Counted from the first letter of the stretch, positions 6,985 to 12,326 are shown. The stretch: DNA of 18,003 nt from an archaeon (GCA_023245755.1 JAHFJQ010000005.1:1-18003); one strand, 5' to 3'. Program-made: numbers and translations. Notes: generated from the letters alone by a model not told the origin.

Positions 6985-8322
6985 ATGGCTTTTAATATTC
7001 TCATAGGAAGAAACGAATCAGATAAAAAAAAGTTTGGTGAAGAAGGAACGATTCTCCTTGGAAAATCCTATGTAAAGATGGGAAGAGAAGTCTCTCTTTC
7101 TAATCCCATTTATTTAGATGTTATCAAAGCACATGTCGTTTTTGTCGTCGGCAAGAGAGGAGGAGGGAAGAGTTACTCCGCATCAGTGATAGCGGAAGGC
7201 ATAGTCAATCTCCCAGACCACATTGCAAAAAACATTTCTGTAATTTTATTCGACACGATGGGCGTATTCTGGACAATGAAATACCCTAATGAAAAAGATG
7301 CAGATCTCCTAGAACAATGGGGACTTAAGCCAAAAGGATTAGAAAAAATTCAAGTCTTCACACCAATAGGTCAATTTGAAAGTGCAAAGGACAAAGGAAT
7401 TCCCACCGACAAATCATTTGCTATTCAAGCTTCCGAACTCACTGGAGAAGATTGGCGCCTTGCATTCGAACTTCCAGGTTCACATCCTGTATCTATCCTC
7501 ATCGAAAAAACATTAGGTGATTTTGCAGAACAAAAAAGAGACAACTACAATCTTGATGATATTATTGATGCATGTAAAGCTGATGTAAGTTTTACACAAG
7601 AAGTACGTAATGAAGCAGTAAACCGATTTAAGACTGCAAAACGTTGGGGACTATTCTCAGACCAAGGAACCAAAATCGATGTACTGGTAAAAGGCGGTTC
7701 CGTATCTGTTCTAGATTTATCTGCATATGCAACATCAGAAGGGGGCTGGGGAGTAAAAGCCCTTGTCGTAGGCCTCATTTGTAAAAGAGTCTTTATTGAA
7801 AGAATGATCTCTCGTCAATTAGAAGAAGTAGAAGCGATCAAAACAGGATATTCCTATTTTAAATTAGAAGAAGAAACAGACAACATTGAAAGAAAACCCT
7901 TAGTGTGGTTTATTGCAGATGAAGCACACGAACTCCTCCCAGCAGAAGGAAAGACTGCAGCAACAGACGCACTCGTAGCAATCCTAAGAGAAGGAAGACA
8001 ACCAGGGCTTTCCTTACTTCTTATTACCCAACAACCAGGAAAAATTCATTCAGACGTACTCACACAATCAGACATAGTGCTTGCCCATAGAATCACAGCA
8101 AAAAGAGACGTTGATGCATTAAATTCCATGATGCAGTCCTACTTAGGAGATACTCTCACTGCATCACTCAACATCCTCCCTTCAGAATCTGGGGCTGCAA
8201 TCATTCTTGATGACAACTCTGAGCGTTTATATCCTATCAGAGTTCGTCCAAAATTTTCTTGGCACGGTGGAGAAGCGCCTACAGCAATTAAGTATAAGAA
8301 ATCAGATAATTTAGGGATTTAA
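6985..8322 (+). CDS. HerA/DUF87-family ATPase
   Basis: A FtsK/HerA-superfamily ATPase (DUF87, COG0433 type), expected to form a hexameric ring that moves DNA. The 445-residue protein shows Walker A GKRGGGKS (56-63), Walker B VWFIADEAHE (307-316) with the catalytic Glu, LREGRQPGLSLLLITQQP (334-351) containing the conserved Arg and Gln sensor, and AHRITAKRDVDAL near residues 367-379. The Nurse partner NurA and Mre11/Rad50 that often accompany HerA are not in the window; the PD-(D/E)XK protein at 16605 is far away. Related DUF87 proteins also work in plasmid, viral or conjugative settings, so repair is not proven. The gene converges on, and overlaps by 12 bp, the next orphan gene. Confidence 0.88.
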   Translation: MAFNILIGRNESDKKKFGEEGTILLGKSYVKMGREVSLSNPIYLDVIKAHVVFVVGKRGGGKSYSASVIAEGIVNLPDHIAKNISVILFDTMGVFWTMKYPNEKDADLLEQWGLKPKGLEKIQVFTPIGQFESAKDKGIPTDKSFAIQASELTGEDWRLAFELPGSHPVSILIEKTLGDFAEQKRDNYNLDDIIDACKADVSFTQEVRNEAVNRFKTAKRWGLFSDQGTKIDVLVKGGSVSVLDLSAYATSEGGWGVKALVVGLICKRVFIERMISRQLEEVEAIKTGYSYFKLEEETDNIERKPLVWFIADEAHELLPAEGKTAATDALVAILREGRQPGLSLLLITQQPGKIHSDVLTQSDIVLAHRITAKRDVDALNSMMQSYLGDTLTASLNILPSESGAAIILDDNSERLYPIRVRPKFSWHGGEAPTAIKYKKSDNLGI

Positions 8323-8820
8323 GTAGTCTAAAGGATTGTAGCTATCATATAGTTCAACGAGAGCATGGCTATAATGAAATTGCAAATGTGCTGAAACAGG
8401 TTTTTTAAGAATAATTCTTTCTTTATCTAAAGACTCTACAACTTCTGAAAGTAAAAAAGGACTATTGTCCCACATAACCAGTCCACAAGGATAGACGAGT
8501 CTCCTCACATATTGTGTAGTCCAATCAAAATCAAAAGGTTCTCTAATACCAAGACCTAATCTCGGAAGAAAACGAGGAAAAATCCCATCATGTCTTTTTA
8601 TATATTCCACAGTTTCAAAACCCCCTGTAACTACAAAATTATCTTCTGTCGTCATTCCAAGAAAAACTTCATGAAACTCTCTTCTATCAAATCGTATCCG
8701 ATATCCTCTCCCACTTTCTTTATGCAAATAATAATAGGAACTATTTCCATCACCATAAGAAGAAAAGGTTCGAAACAGGGGAGTATAGACAAGACCATCT
8801 CTAAGTATAGGCTCAACCAT
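8311..8820 (-). CDS. Orphan soluble protein, 169 aa
   Basis: Not recognised. The start is placed at the ATG at 8820 (MVEPILRDG), because the longer frame to 8931 would cross the shared promoter and enter the FtsJ gene. It is aromatic-rich: a YGDGNSSYYYLHKESG stretch near the N-terminus, YRIRFDRREFHEVF (residues about 40-53), and a beta-rich core. No membrane segment or signal peptide. Its 3' end overlaps the HerA-like gene by 12 bp tail to tail. It shares a symmetric promoter with the divergent FtsJ/RlmE gene. Function unknown. Confidence 0.6.
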   Translation of the reverse strand: MVEPILRDGLVYTPLFRTFSSYGDGNSSYYYLHKESGRGYRIRFDRREFHEVFLGMTTEDNFVVTGGFETVEYIKRHDGIFPRFLPRLGLGIREPFDFDWTTQYVRRLVYPCGLVMWDNSPFLLSEVVESLDKERIILKKPVSAHLQFHYSHALVELYDSYNPLDYLNP

Positions 8821-8841
8821 AAAATGCAGATAAAAATAAGT

Positions 8842-8849
8842 ATTTAAAT
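8842..8849. promoter_or_regulatory. Shared palindromic TATA box between divergent leaderless genes
   Basis: ATTTAAAT is a perfect palindrome centred at 8845.5. The start codons of the two divergent genes (8820 minus, 8871 plus) are each exactly 25.5 bp away. No Shine-Dalgarno exists on either side. One TBP site could thus serve both leaderless transcripts; the purine-rich flank AAAAATAAG is a better BRE for the plus direction. Confidence 0.65.
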
Positions 8850-8870
8850 GGCTATAGGTTTCTAAAAAAC

Positions 8871-9440
8871 ATGGGCTACGAGCGCAAAGATTACTATTTT
8901 GAGAAAGCAAAGAAAGAAGGCCTTCGTGCACGTTCTTCCTACAAACTCATAGAAATAGCAAAGAAATACCAGCTGATTAAAAAAAATGACAGTGTACTAG
9001 ATATCGGTTGTGCACCAGGTTCTTGGTTACAAGTCGTAAAGAAAATGACAAAGGGCAGGATTGTGGGTGTAGATATCGTATCCATAAAACCCATTGAAGG
9101 AATAGAATTCATTCAAGGAAGTATCGAAGACAGTGAAGTACAAGAACAACTAAAAGAAAAATTTGACGTTGTCCTTTCTGATATTGCGCCTAAAACCACA
9201 GGAGTACGAGAAAGAGATCAAGTACTTTCCTATATTCTTTCTCAACAATCATTTATCATGGCAAAAAAACTCCTGAATACAAACGGAAACTTTGTCGTAA
9301 AAACATTCCAATCACAAGAAACAGAAGATCTAGTCAAAGAAATGAAGCCTTTTTTTACCTTTCTCAAACGTTACGTACCTGAATCAACAAGACAAGGATC
9401 AAAAGAAGTATATATTGTTGCAACAGGATTTAAAAAATAA
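8871..9440 (+). CDS. rlmE: FtsJ/RlmE-family rRNA 2'-O-ribose methyltransferase
   Basis: SAM-dependent methyltransferase that adds 2'-O-methyl groups to ribose, in this family usually a uridine of the 23S rRNA A-site loop. The 189-residue protein is full length. The K-D-K-E catalytic tetrad is visible: K25 in SSYKL, D104 in VLSDIAP, K144 in FVVKTFQ and E179 in SKEVYIV. SAM motif I is VLDIGCAPGSW (42-52), with the acidic ribose-binding residue in GVDI (66-69). An N-terminal YERKDYYFEKAKKEGLRARS segment is typical. No C-terminal extension is present. The mRNA is probably leaderless from the shared promoter at 8842. The 3' end converges on the next gene with 5 bp between stops. Cellular target assignment is by family. 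Confidence 0.93.
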   Translation: MGYERKDYYFEKAKKEGLRARSSYKLIEIAKKYQLIKKNDSVLDIGCAPGSWLQVVKKMTKGRIVGVDIVSIKPIEGIEFIQGSIEDSEVQEQLKEKFDVVLSDIAPKTTGVRERDQVLSYILSQQSFIMAKKLLNTNGNFVVKTFQSQETEDLVKEMKPFFTFLKRYVPESTRQGSKEVYIVATGFKK

Positions 9441-9445
9441 AAAAA

Positions 9446-9685
9446 CTATTTCATATAAGGAAGAGCTTTTTGTATTAAAGGAAGCACTGCATCAACTTCT
9501 TCTTTAAACATTCTTCCCAGTTTACTAAAACTAAACTCCCCGCTATTTTGGCTTCTATCTTCACGAGAGATCTGTAATTTTGCAGCCCCACCATTGTAAG
9601 ACATAACACTTACGGTAATTCTTGTTGTTTCAAATGTGACCACTTCGCTAAATAATGCCTTATCCAAATTTTTGTCAAATGCCAT
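9446..9685 (-). CDS. Tiny orphan protein, 79 aa
   Basis: Not assigned. I place the start at the ATG at 9685 (MAFDKNLDK). The frame can be opened 9 nt earlier with TTG, but GGGAGGT directly abuts the ATG and a TATA-like box lies about 28 bp upstream. The pattern of an N-terminal helix, a pair of strands (ITVSVMSYNGGAAKLQISR), a Gly-x-Phe-x-Phe strand followed by KLGRMFKEEVDAVLPLIQKAL is that of a compact beta-beta-beta-alpha protein. It resembles PC4-like small nucleic-acid-binding proteins by pattern only. It lies 37 bp downstream of the glutamine amidotransferase stop on the same strand. Confidence 0.6.
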   Translation of the reverse strand: MAFDKNLDKALFSEVVTFETTRITVSVMSYNGGAAKLQISREDRSQNSGEFSFSKLGRMFKEEVDAVLPLIQKALPYMK

Positions 9686-9722
9686 ACCTCCCAAAAATAA
9701 GAGACCCCTTATAATACTTTTG

Positions 9723-10286
9723 CTAGTTTTTTTTAGAAGAAAGAGAGAAAAAGTTTCTAAAAATAGTTTCTATATGTTCTTTTTTCACAAAGATCTCAGG
9801 ATGGAATTGGACACCATACAGCAGTTTTGTAGGATGTTTCACAATTTCAACTCCATCAACAGAAGAAGCCAAACTATGTAAGAAAGAAGTTTTAGGAACA
9901 ACCCAACGATGAGATTCATAGACTCTAAGAGGAGAAGGAAGAGAACGAAGAAGACTATCTTTAGTAGAAATTCGAATATCCAGAAGCCCCCTTTCTTTTT
10001 TTCTCATTCTTTGTAGGGGTTCACTATAAGCAGCATTGATTAATTCAAAGCCTAAACATATTCCAAGCAGTGGTTTTTTCGTTGTCTTTATCAGTTTAAG
10101 TTCTTGAGCATACTCTTTTTCATGATTCTTAACAGAAAGAGAAGAACCGCCAGAAAGGATGATCGCATCATAATCTACAGAAGAAACTCTATCCAAATGC
10201 CTAAAAGGAACAACAAGAGTATTTGGAATGTAAGCAAGGAGTTGTGGAAGAAATTTTGAATGATTATTCACAATAAGGACTCTCAT
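9723..10286 (-). CDS. Class I glutamine amidotransferase
   Basis: A stand-alone GATase1 domain, which releases ammonia from glutamine for a partner enzyme. It is 187 residues with SGGSS (45-49), the nucleophile elbow GICLGFE (C77), and the His/Glu pair in GVQFHPE (H162, E164). This size matches the separate glutaminase subunits of archaeal GMP synthetase (GuaA-A) or anthranilate synthase (TrpG). The substrate-guiding region (ESHRWVV, 124-130) resembles neither clearly enough to choose, and no synthetase partner is in the window, so no gene symbol is given. The start ATG at 10286 has a TATA-like box 24.5 bp upstream and no Shine-Dalgarno. Confidence 0.88.
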   Translation of the reverse strand: MRVLIVNNHSKFLPQLLAYIPNTLVVPFRHLDRVSSVDYDAIILSGGSSLSVKNHEKEYAQELKLIKTTKKPLLGICLGFELINAAYSEPLQRMRKKERGLLDIRISTKDSLLRSLPSPLRVYESHRWVVPKTSFLHSLASSVDGVEIVKHPTKLLYGVQFHPEIFVKKEHIETIFRNFFSLSSKKN

Positions 10287-10306
10287 GGAAAAACAGAAGC
10301 AGAACA

Positions 10307-10314
10307 GTTTTAAG
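10307..10314 (-). promoter_or_regulatory. TATA box of the glutamine amidotransferase gene
   Basis: CTTAAAAC on the minus strand is centred 24.5 bp before the ATG at 10286. It fits the leaderless layout seen across the window. Confidence 0.45.
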
Positions 10315-10327
10315 AAGTTTCCGAAAA

Positions 10328-10355
10328 ATTTTCAGAAATTCTGAAGGATTTTCAG
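10328..10355. repeat. Inverted repeat with flanking direct repeats between divergent genes
   Basis: TTCAGAA-a-TTCTGAA (10331-10345) is a perfect 7-bp inverted repeat with a one-base spacer. ATTTTCAG occurs at 10328-10335 and again at 10348-10355, exactly 20 bp apart. The block lies between the amidotransferase promoter and the tRNA promoter. A regulator binding two turns of one helix face is possible but not shown. Confidence 0.5.
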
Positions 10356-10371
10356 TTTTTTCTCATAAAGC

Positions 10372-10381
10372 TTTTTTAAAA
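10372..10381 (+). promoter_or_regulatory. TATA box of the first tRNA-like gene
   Basis: TTTTTTAAAA is centred 27.5 bp before the first acceptor-stem base at 10404. This would place the transcription start close to the mature 5' end. Confidence 0.5.
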
Positions 10382-10403
10382 CATTTTTCTTAGAAATACT
10401 TGT

Positions 10404-10535
10404 GCTACAGTCGCCTAATCTGGTAGGGAGGGAACCTTAAGGGAACCTTAAGGGACCCTTAGTCAACCAGAACTAAGGGTCAGAGACAGCTCTTGTCTCC
10501 CCAGAGACTTCTGGGTTCAAATCCCAGCTGCAGCG
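10404..10535 (+). tRNA. Intron-containing class II tRNA-like gene, anticodon probably UAA
   Basis: Acceptor GCTACAG (10404-10410) pairs with CTGCAGC (10528-10534) with one A-C mismatch (4:69); base 73 is G. The D arm is GCCTAATCTGGTA, and the T arm is CTGGG-TTCAAAT-CCCAG (10511-10527). The variable arm GTCTC-CCCA-GAGAC (10495-10508) makes it class II. Counting from the D arm, the anticodon loop reads C-T-TAA-G (10436-10441), giving UAA (Leu). Stem GGAAC pairs with GCTCT (10489-10493) with a second A-C mismatch (30:40). The intervening 46 nt (10442-10487) fit a 37/38 intron. Its inner helix is GACCCTTAGT/ACTAAGGGTC (10454-10481) and its weak central helix is CTTA/AGAG. Mature length would be 86 nt. 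Oddities: an 11-bp repeat across the 5' splice site, an imperfect D stem, and G73 rather than the A73 usual for Leu. It could be a decaying gene. Confidence 0.6.
10430..10462 (+). repeat. 11-bp tandem triplicate across the tRNA 5' splice site
   Basis: GGGAACCTTAA occurs at 10430-10440 and 10441-10451, followed by a diverged copy GGGACCCTTAG (10452-10462). The first copy contains the presumptive anticodon in its correct cloverleaf position. The second copy sits exactly one 3-nt bulge before the intron's inner helix. The array also contains two CCTTAAGG palindromes that can pair with each other. Confidence 0.8.
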
Positions 10536-10619
10536 CATAAAAGATTTCAGGAATATAAAGTTTTTGAAAAAAGAAGCGGTGGTTGATGAGACCACCAAAG
10601 ACACCTGACAAAAAAATCA

Positions 10620-10634
10620 GGGACGCACACTCGT
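10620..10634 (+). repeat. 15-bp direct repeat, copy 1
   Basis: GGGACGCACACTCGT is identical to 10725-10739, which covers the 5' half of the variable arm of the second tRNA-like gene. The copies are 105 bp apart. Nothing between them looks like a mobile element. Confidence 0.85.
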
Positions 10635-10655
10635 AAAATAACAAAGCATAATCCC

Positions 10656-10663
10656 CTATAAAA
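10656..10663 (+). promoter_or_regulatory. TATA box of the second tRNA-like gene
   Basis: CTATAAAA lies about 21 bp before the tRNA 5' end at 10681, slightly closer than the other boxes in the window. It is also the nearest recognisable promoter for the metallopeptidase gene at 10833. Confidence 0.4.
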
Positions 10664-10680
10664 GGATTTCGCTCAGCAAA

Positions 10681-10788
10681 GCTGGGGTGGCAGAAGCAGG
10701 TAAATGCACTTGGCTGATGACCAGGGGACGCACACTCGTGTGTCACACGGGTTCAAATGTGTTCTCACGGAAAGTCCCGTCCCCAGCG
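10681..10788 (+). tRNA. Class II tRNA-like gene with Ile (GAU) anticodon and T-loop intron
   Basis: Acceptor GCTGGGG (10681-10687) pairs perfectly with CCCCAGC (10781-10787), then G73. The D arm is GCAGAAGCAGGTAAATGC with G13-A22, as in Leu/Ser tRNAs. The anticodon arm is CTTGG-CTGATGA-CCAGG, with U33 and GAU at 34-36, very like ordinary tRNA-Ile(GAU). The variable arm is GACGCAC-ACTC-GTGTGTC (10727-10744), seven base pairs. T stem ACGGG (10747-10751) pairs with CCCGT (10776-10780), but the T loop is 24 nt. Its insert folds as TTC/GAA, a 3-nt bulge AAA, hairpin TGTG-TTCT-CACG, and a 3-nt bulge AGT, i.e. a relaxed bulge-helix-bulge. Removing 17 nt leaves a TTCAA-type 7-nt loop and a 91-nt tRNA. 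The cut is ambiguous by one base. A long variable arm is foreign to tRNA-Ile, so isotype is unresolved. Confidence 0.65.
10725..10739 (+). repeat. 15-bp direct repeat, copy 2 (inside the tRNA variable arm)
   Basis: Identical to 10620-10634. Here it covers the end of the anticodon stem, the 5' strand and loop of the variable arm, and its first 3' bases. Confidence 0.85.
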
Positions 10789-10820
10789 CTGAACGCGAAC
10801 AACATAGCGACAGCTCTAGC

Positions 10821-10828
10821 AAAGGAGG
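10821..10828 (+). promoter_or_regulatory. Strong Shine-Dalgarno deciding the metallopeptidase start
   Basis: AAAGGAGG lies 4 nt before ATG 10833. In a window of mostly leaderless genes this marks a transcript with a 5' leader, probably the processed 3' trailer of the tRNA-like gene. Confidence 0.75.
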
Positions 10829-10832
10829 AAAA

Positions 10833-11327
10833 ATGAAACTAGAAACACAAATACAAAGGTACATACAAGAAAACAATTGGAACCTAAACTACCATGGAAA
10901 CACTGCAAAAAATATCTTTGGCACAGAGTACACAGTAACTCTTGCCTGCACAGATACATATTTCGATCTTTCCAGTGTACGATACGGAACAAAAGAAATT
11001 ACCCTAAAGGATGCATGTGACTTTCACAAAGATGCATTTGGAGCGCAAGAAGGAACAGAATATTTAGCCCAAACCCTTGCACATGAAATAAGCCACACCG
11101 AAACCTATGGTCTTACATCTCTACTTGCTATAGGTATTGTAGCCTTAGGAATAAAAAAAGCAATAGAACAAAAGCATCCCTCATATATCTTAAAAGGTGT
11201 AGTCGCAGCAACTGGAGCAAAGTTTTTCACCGATGAACTCCTTGCAAACCTAACAGCATATGTTGTGCACGGAGCTTCAACACAGCAAAACACAAACTGG
11301 GCACAAAGTTTGCTAGACCTACTTTAA
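10833..11327 (+). CDS. Small membrane protein with HExxH metalloprotease-like motif
   Basis: A 164-residue protein with TLAHEISHTE (zinc-binding H84, E85, H88) and a possible third ligand E135 in FTDELLANLTAY. Two hydrophobic segments (about 95-110 and 118-133) follow the motif, so a membrane-embedded or membrane-anchored zinc peptidase is plausible. It is shorter than the M48/M56 families it vaguely resembles, and no family is assigned. The start is the ATG at 10833: a strong Shine-Dalgarno AAAGGAGG (10821-10828) precedes it, while an upstream ATG at 10704 would lie inside the tRNA-like gene. No TATA box is seen between the tRNA 3' end and the ATG, so the mRNA may be released from a tRNA-mRNA precursor. 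Its stop overlaps that of the convergent Trm5-like gene. Confidence 0.7.
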   Translation: MKLETQIQRYIQENNWNLNYHGNTAKNIFGTEYTVTLACTDTYFDLSSVRYGTKEITLKDACDFHKDAFGAQEGTEYLAQTLAHEISHTETYGLTSLLAIGIVALGIKKAIEQKHPSYILKGVVAATGAKFFTDELLANLTAYVVHGASTQQNTNWAQSLLDLL

Positions 11328-12238
11328 ACAGTAAAATCCACACAGACTCTATACTTTTTAGGTGCATATTGCCCACACTTAACAACAGAAAGAACTTTGA
11401 ATATAGGGACCTTTGTACGAATAAGGTTAACAGGTTTTTCAGGCAGTTCTGTATCTGCGGCAAAGGTGTAGAAGTGTATCACTCCATTTTTTTTCAAATG
11501 CTTTAATGCAATAGATAAAAATTCCTCTGCAGCACTAGGATGAGGCATAATGATGCGATCAAACTTTTCAGGATAGGAAAACTCTTTGACATCTAAATTA
11601 TATAAAACAATATGGGGAAATTTTTTGCAGTTTTCTAAGGCATAGCTATGAGCAACAGGATTTTTTTCTACTGCAAGAATAAAAGAAGCAGGACTATATT
11701 TTGCAAGAACTAAAGGATACGGTCCCACTCCAGAAAAAAATACCAAAACTTTCTCCCCACTTTCTACCATTTCTGCAATACGCATTCTCTCTGTACCCAA
11801 ACGAGGAGTAAAATAACATTTTTCAACATCAAGTTTCATGCGAAGCCCATGCTCCATATACACAGTCTCCTTTCTTTTCTCACCAGCAAGGTAGTCAAGG
11901 TCTTGTGTACGAAACTCTCCATGATGAATGCCTTTCTTACGTAAAACAACCTTCACATTTGGTCGCTTTAAAAGTTTTTTTGCTTCAATTTCAGAAACAT
12001 CTTCACCCACAATAACAATATCCCCAATGTGGTCATAAGAACCAAGATCAAGCTCTTCTTTTTTTGTGGGAAGAATTTTTTTGTCTACAAGTGTATAGCC
12101 TTTTACTTCTTTTATTACAGGAAAATAAATATAATCCCTTCCAGAAACAGGTGCATATCCCAAAGCAAAGAGTTTCTTTGCCATAAGCATTTCCTTCACT
12201 TTTTGTGCATCTTTCTTAGCTACTTTGATACATTGCAT
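11324..12238 (-). CDS. Trm5/Met-10+-like tRNA (guanine-37-N1) methyltransferase
   Basis: Probable SAM-dependent methyltransferase of the Trm5/Taw2 group, which modifies G37 next to the tRNA anticodon. The 304-residue protein has an N-terminal D2-like alpha/beta domain, then FRTQDLDYLAG and PRLGTERMRIAEM (145-156), SAM motif I VFFSGVGPYPL (167-177), the acidic E191, and DRIIMPHPSAAEEFL (227-241). In most Trm5 proteins the last motif is N-L-P or N-P-P; here it is M-P-H-P, so catalysis or substrate may differ. The C-terminus (KVPIFKVLSVVKCGQYAPKKYRVCVDFTV) is typical of the family. Both tRNA-like genes nearby carry G37. A TATA-like box lies 28.5 bp before the ATG at 12238. Trm5 versus Taw2 is not decided. 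Confidence 0.85.
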   Translation of the reverse strand: MQCIKVAKKDAQKVKEMLMAKKLFALGYAPVSGRDYIYFPVIKEVKGYTLVDKKILPTKKEELDLGSYDHIGDIVIVGEDVSEIEAKKLLKRPNVKVVLRKKGIHHGEFRTQDLDYLAGEKRKETVYMEHGLRMKLDVEKCYFTPRLGTERMRIAEMVESGEKVLVFFSGVGPYPLVLAKYSPASFILAVEKNPVAHSYALENCKKFPHIVLYNLDVKEFSYPEKFDRIIMPHPSAAEEFLSIALKHLKKNGVIHFYTFAADTELPEKPVNLIRTKVPIFKVLSVVKCGQYAPKKYRVCVDFTV

Positions 12239-12262
12239 ATAAGATAAAAGAGAAAAGAATAC

Positions 12263-12270
12263 TTATTAAA
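12263..12270 (-). promoter_or_regulatory. TATA box of the Trm5-like gene
   Basis: TTTAATAA on the minus strand is centred 28.5 bp before the ATG at 12238. Confidence 0.4.
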
Positions 12271-12295
12271 GTTTTGGGAAAATGAAGACGAAAGG

Positions 12296-12303
12296 TTTAT
12301 ATG
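12296..12303 (+). promoter_or_regulatory. TATA box of the 12327 gene
   Basis: TTTATATG is centred 27.5 bp before the ATG at 12327. No Shine-Dalgarno is present. Confidence 0.45.
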
Positions 12304-12326
12304 AATTCCAAACCTAAAAGAAAAGA

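Larger units (their letters stand above)
10536..10680 (+). other. Spacer between the tRNA-like genes, with hairpins and a tRNA-derived repeat
   Basis: No ORF is credible here. A TATA-like ATATAAAG (10553-10560) is followed by two perfect hairpins: GGTGGT-TGATGAG-ACCACC (10578-10596, approximately) and CCTGA-caaaaaaa-TCAGG (10604-10621, approximately). GGGACGCACACTCGT (10620-10634) recurs in the variable arm of the next tRNA-like gene. The second hairpin plus repeat aligns with that gene's anticodon stem plus variable arm, as if derived from a tRNA copy. A small structured RNA or a tRNA relic are both possible. Confidence 0.4.

Noticed and set aside
8821..8931. N-terminal extension of the 8311-8820 orphan
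   Set aside because: It would read through the shared promoter into the FtsJ/RlmE gene, whose catalytic Lys lies nearby.
10583..10608. TTGATGA and CTGA resembling C and D boxes of a C/D sRNA
   Set aside because: The C box is imperfect, there is no C' box, and the TGATGA falls in a hairpin loop; the arrangement is not a convincing C/D sRNA.
10480..10746. Minus-strand ORFs across the tRNA region (10480-10746 and 10673-10876)
   Set aside because: They cover both tRNA-like genes, have no promoter or Shine-Dalgarno, and their translations show no domain.
10769..10777. GGAAAGTCC resembling conserved region I of RNase P RNA
   Set aside because: It lies in the T-loop insert and T stem of the tRNA-like gene, and no other RNase P conserved region follows in a workable order.
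10704..10832. Upstream extension of the HExxH protein
   Set aside because: These codons lie inside the tRNA-like gene and its trailer; a strong Shine-Dalgarno marks ATG 10833.
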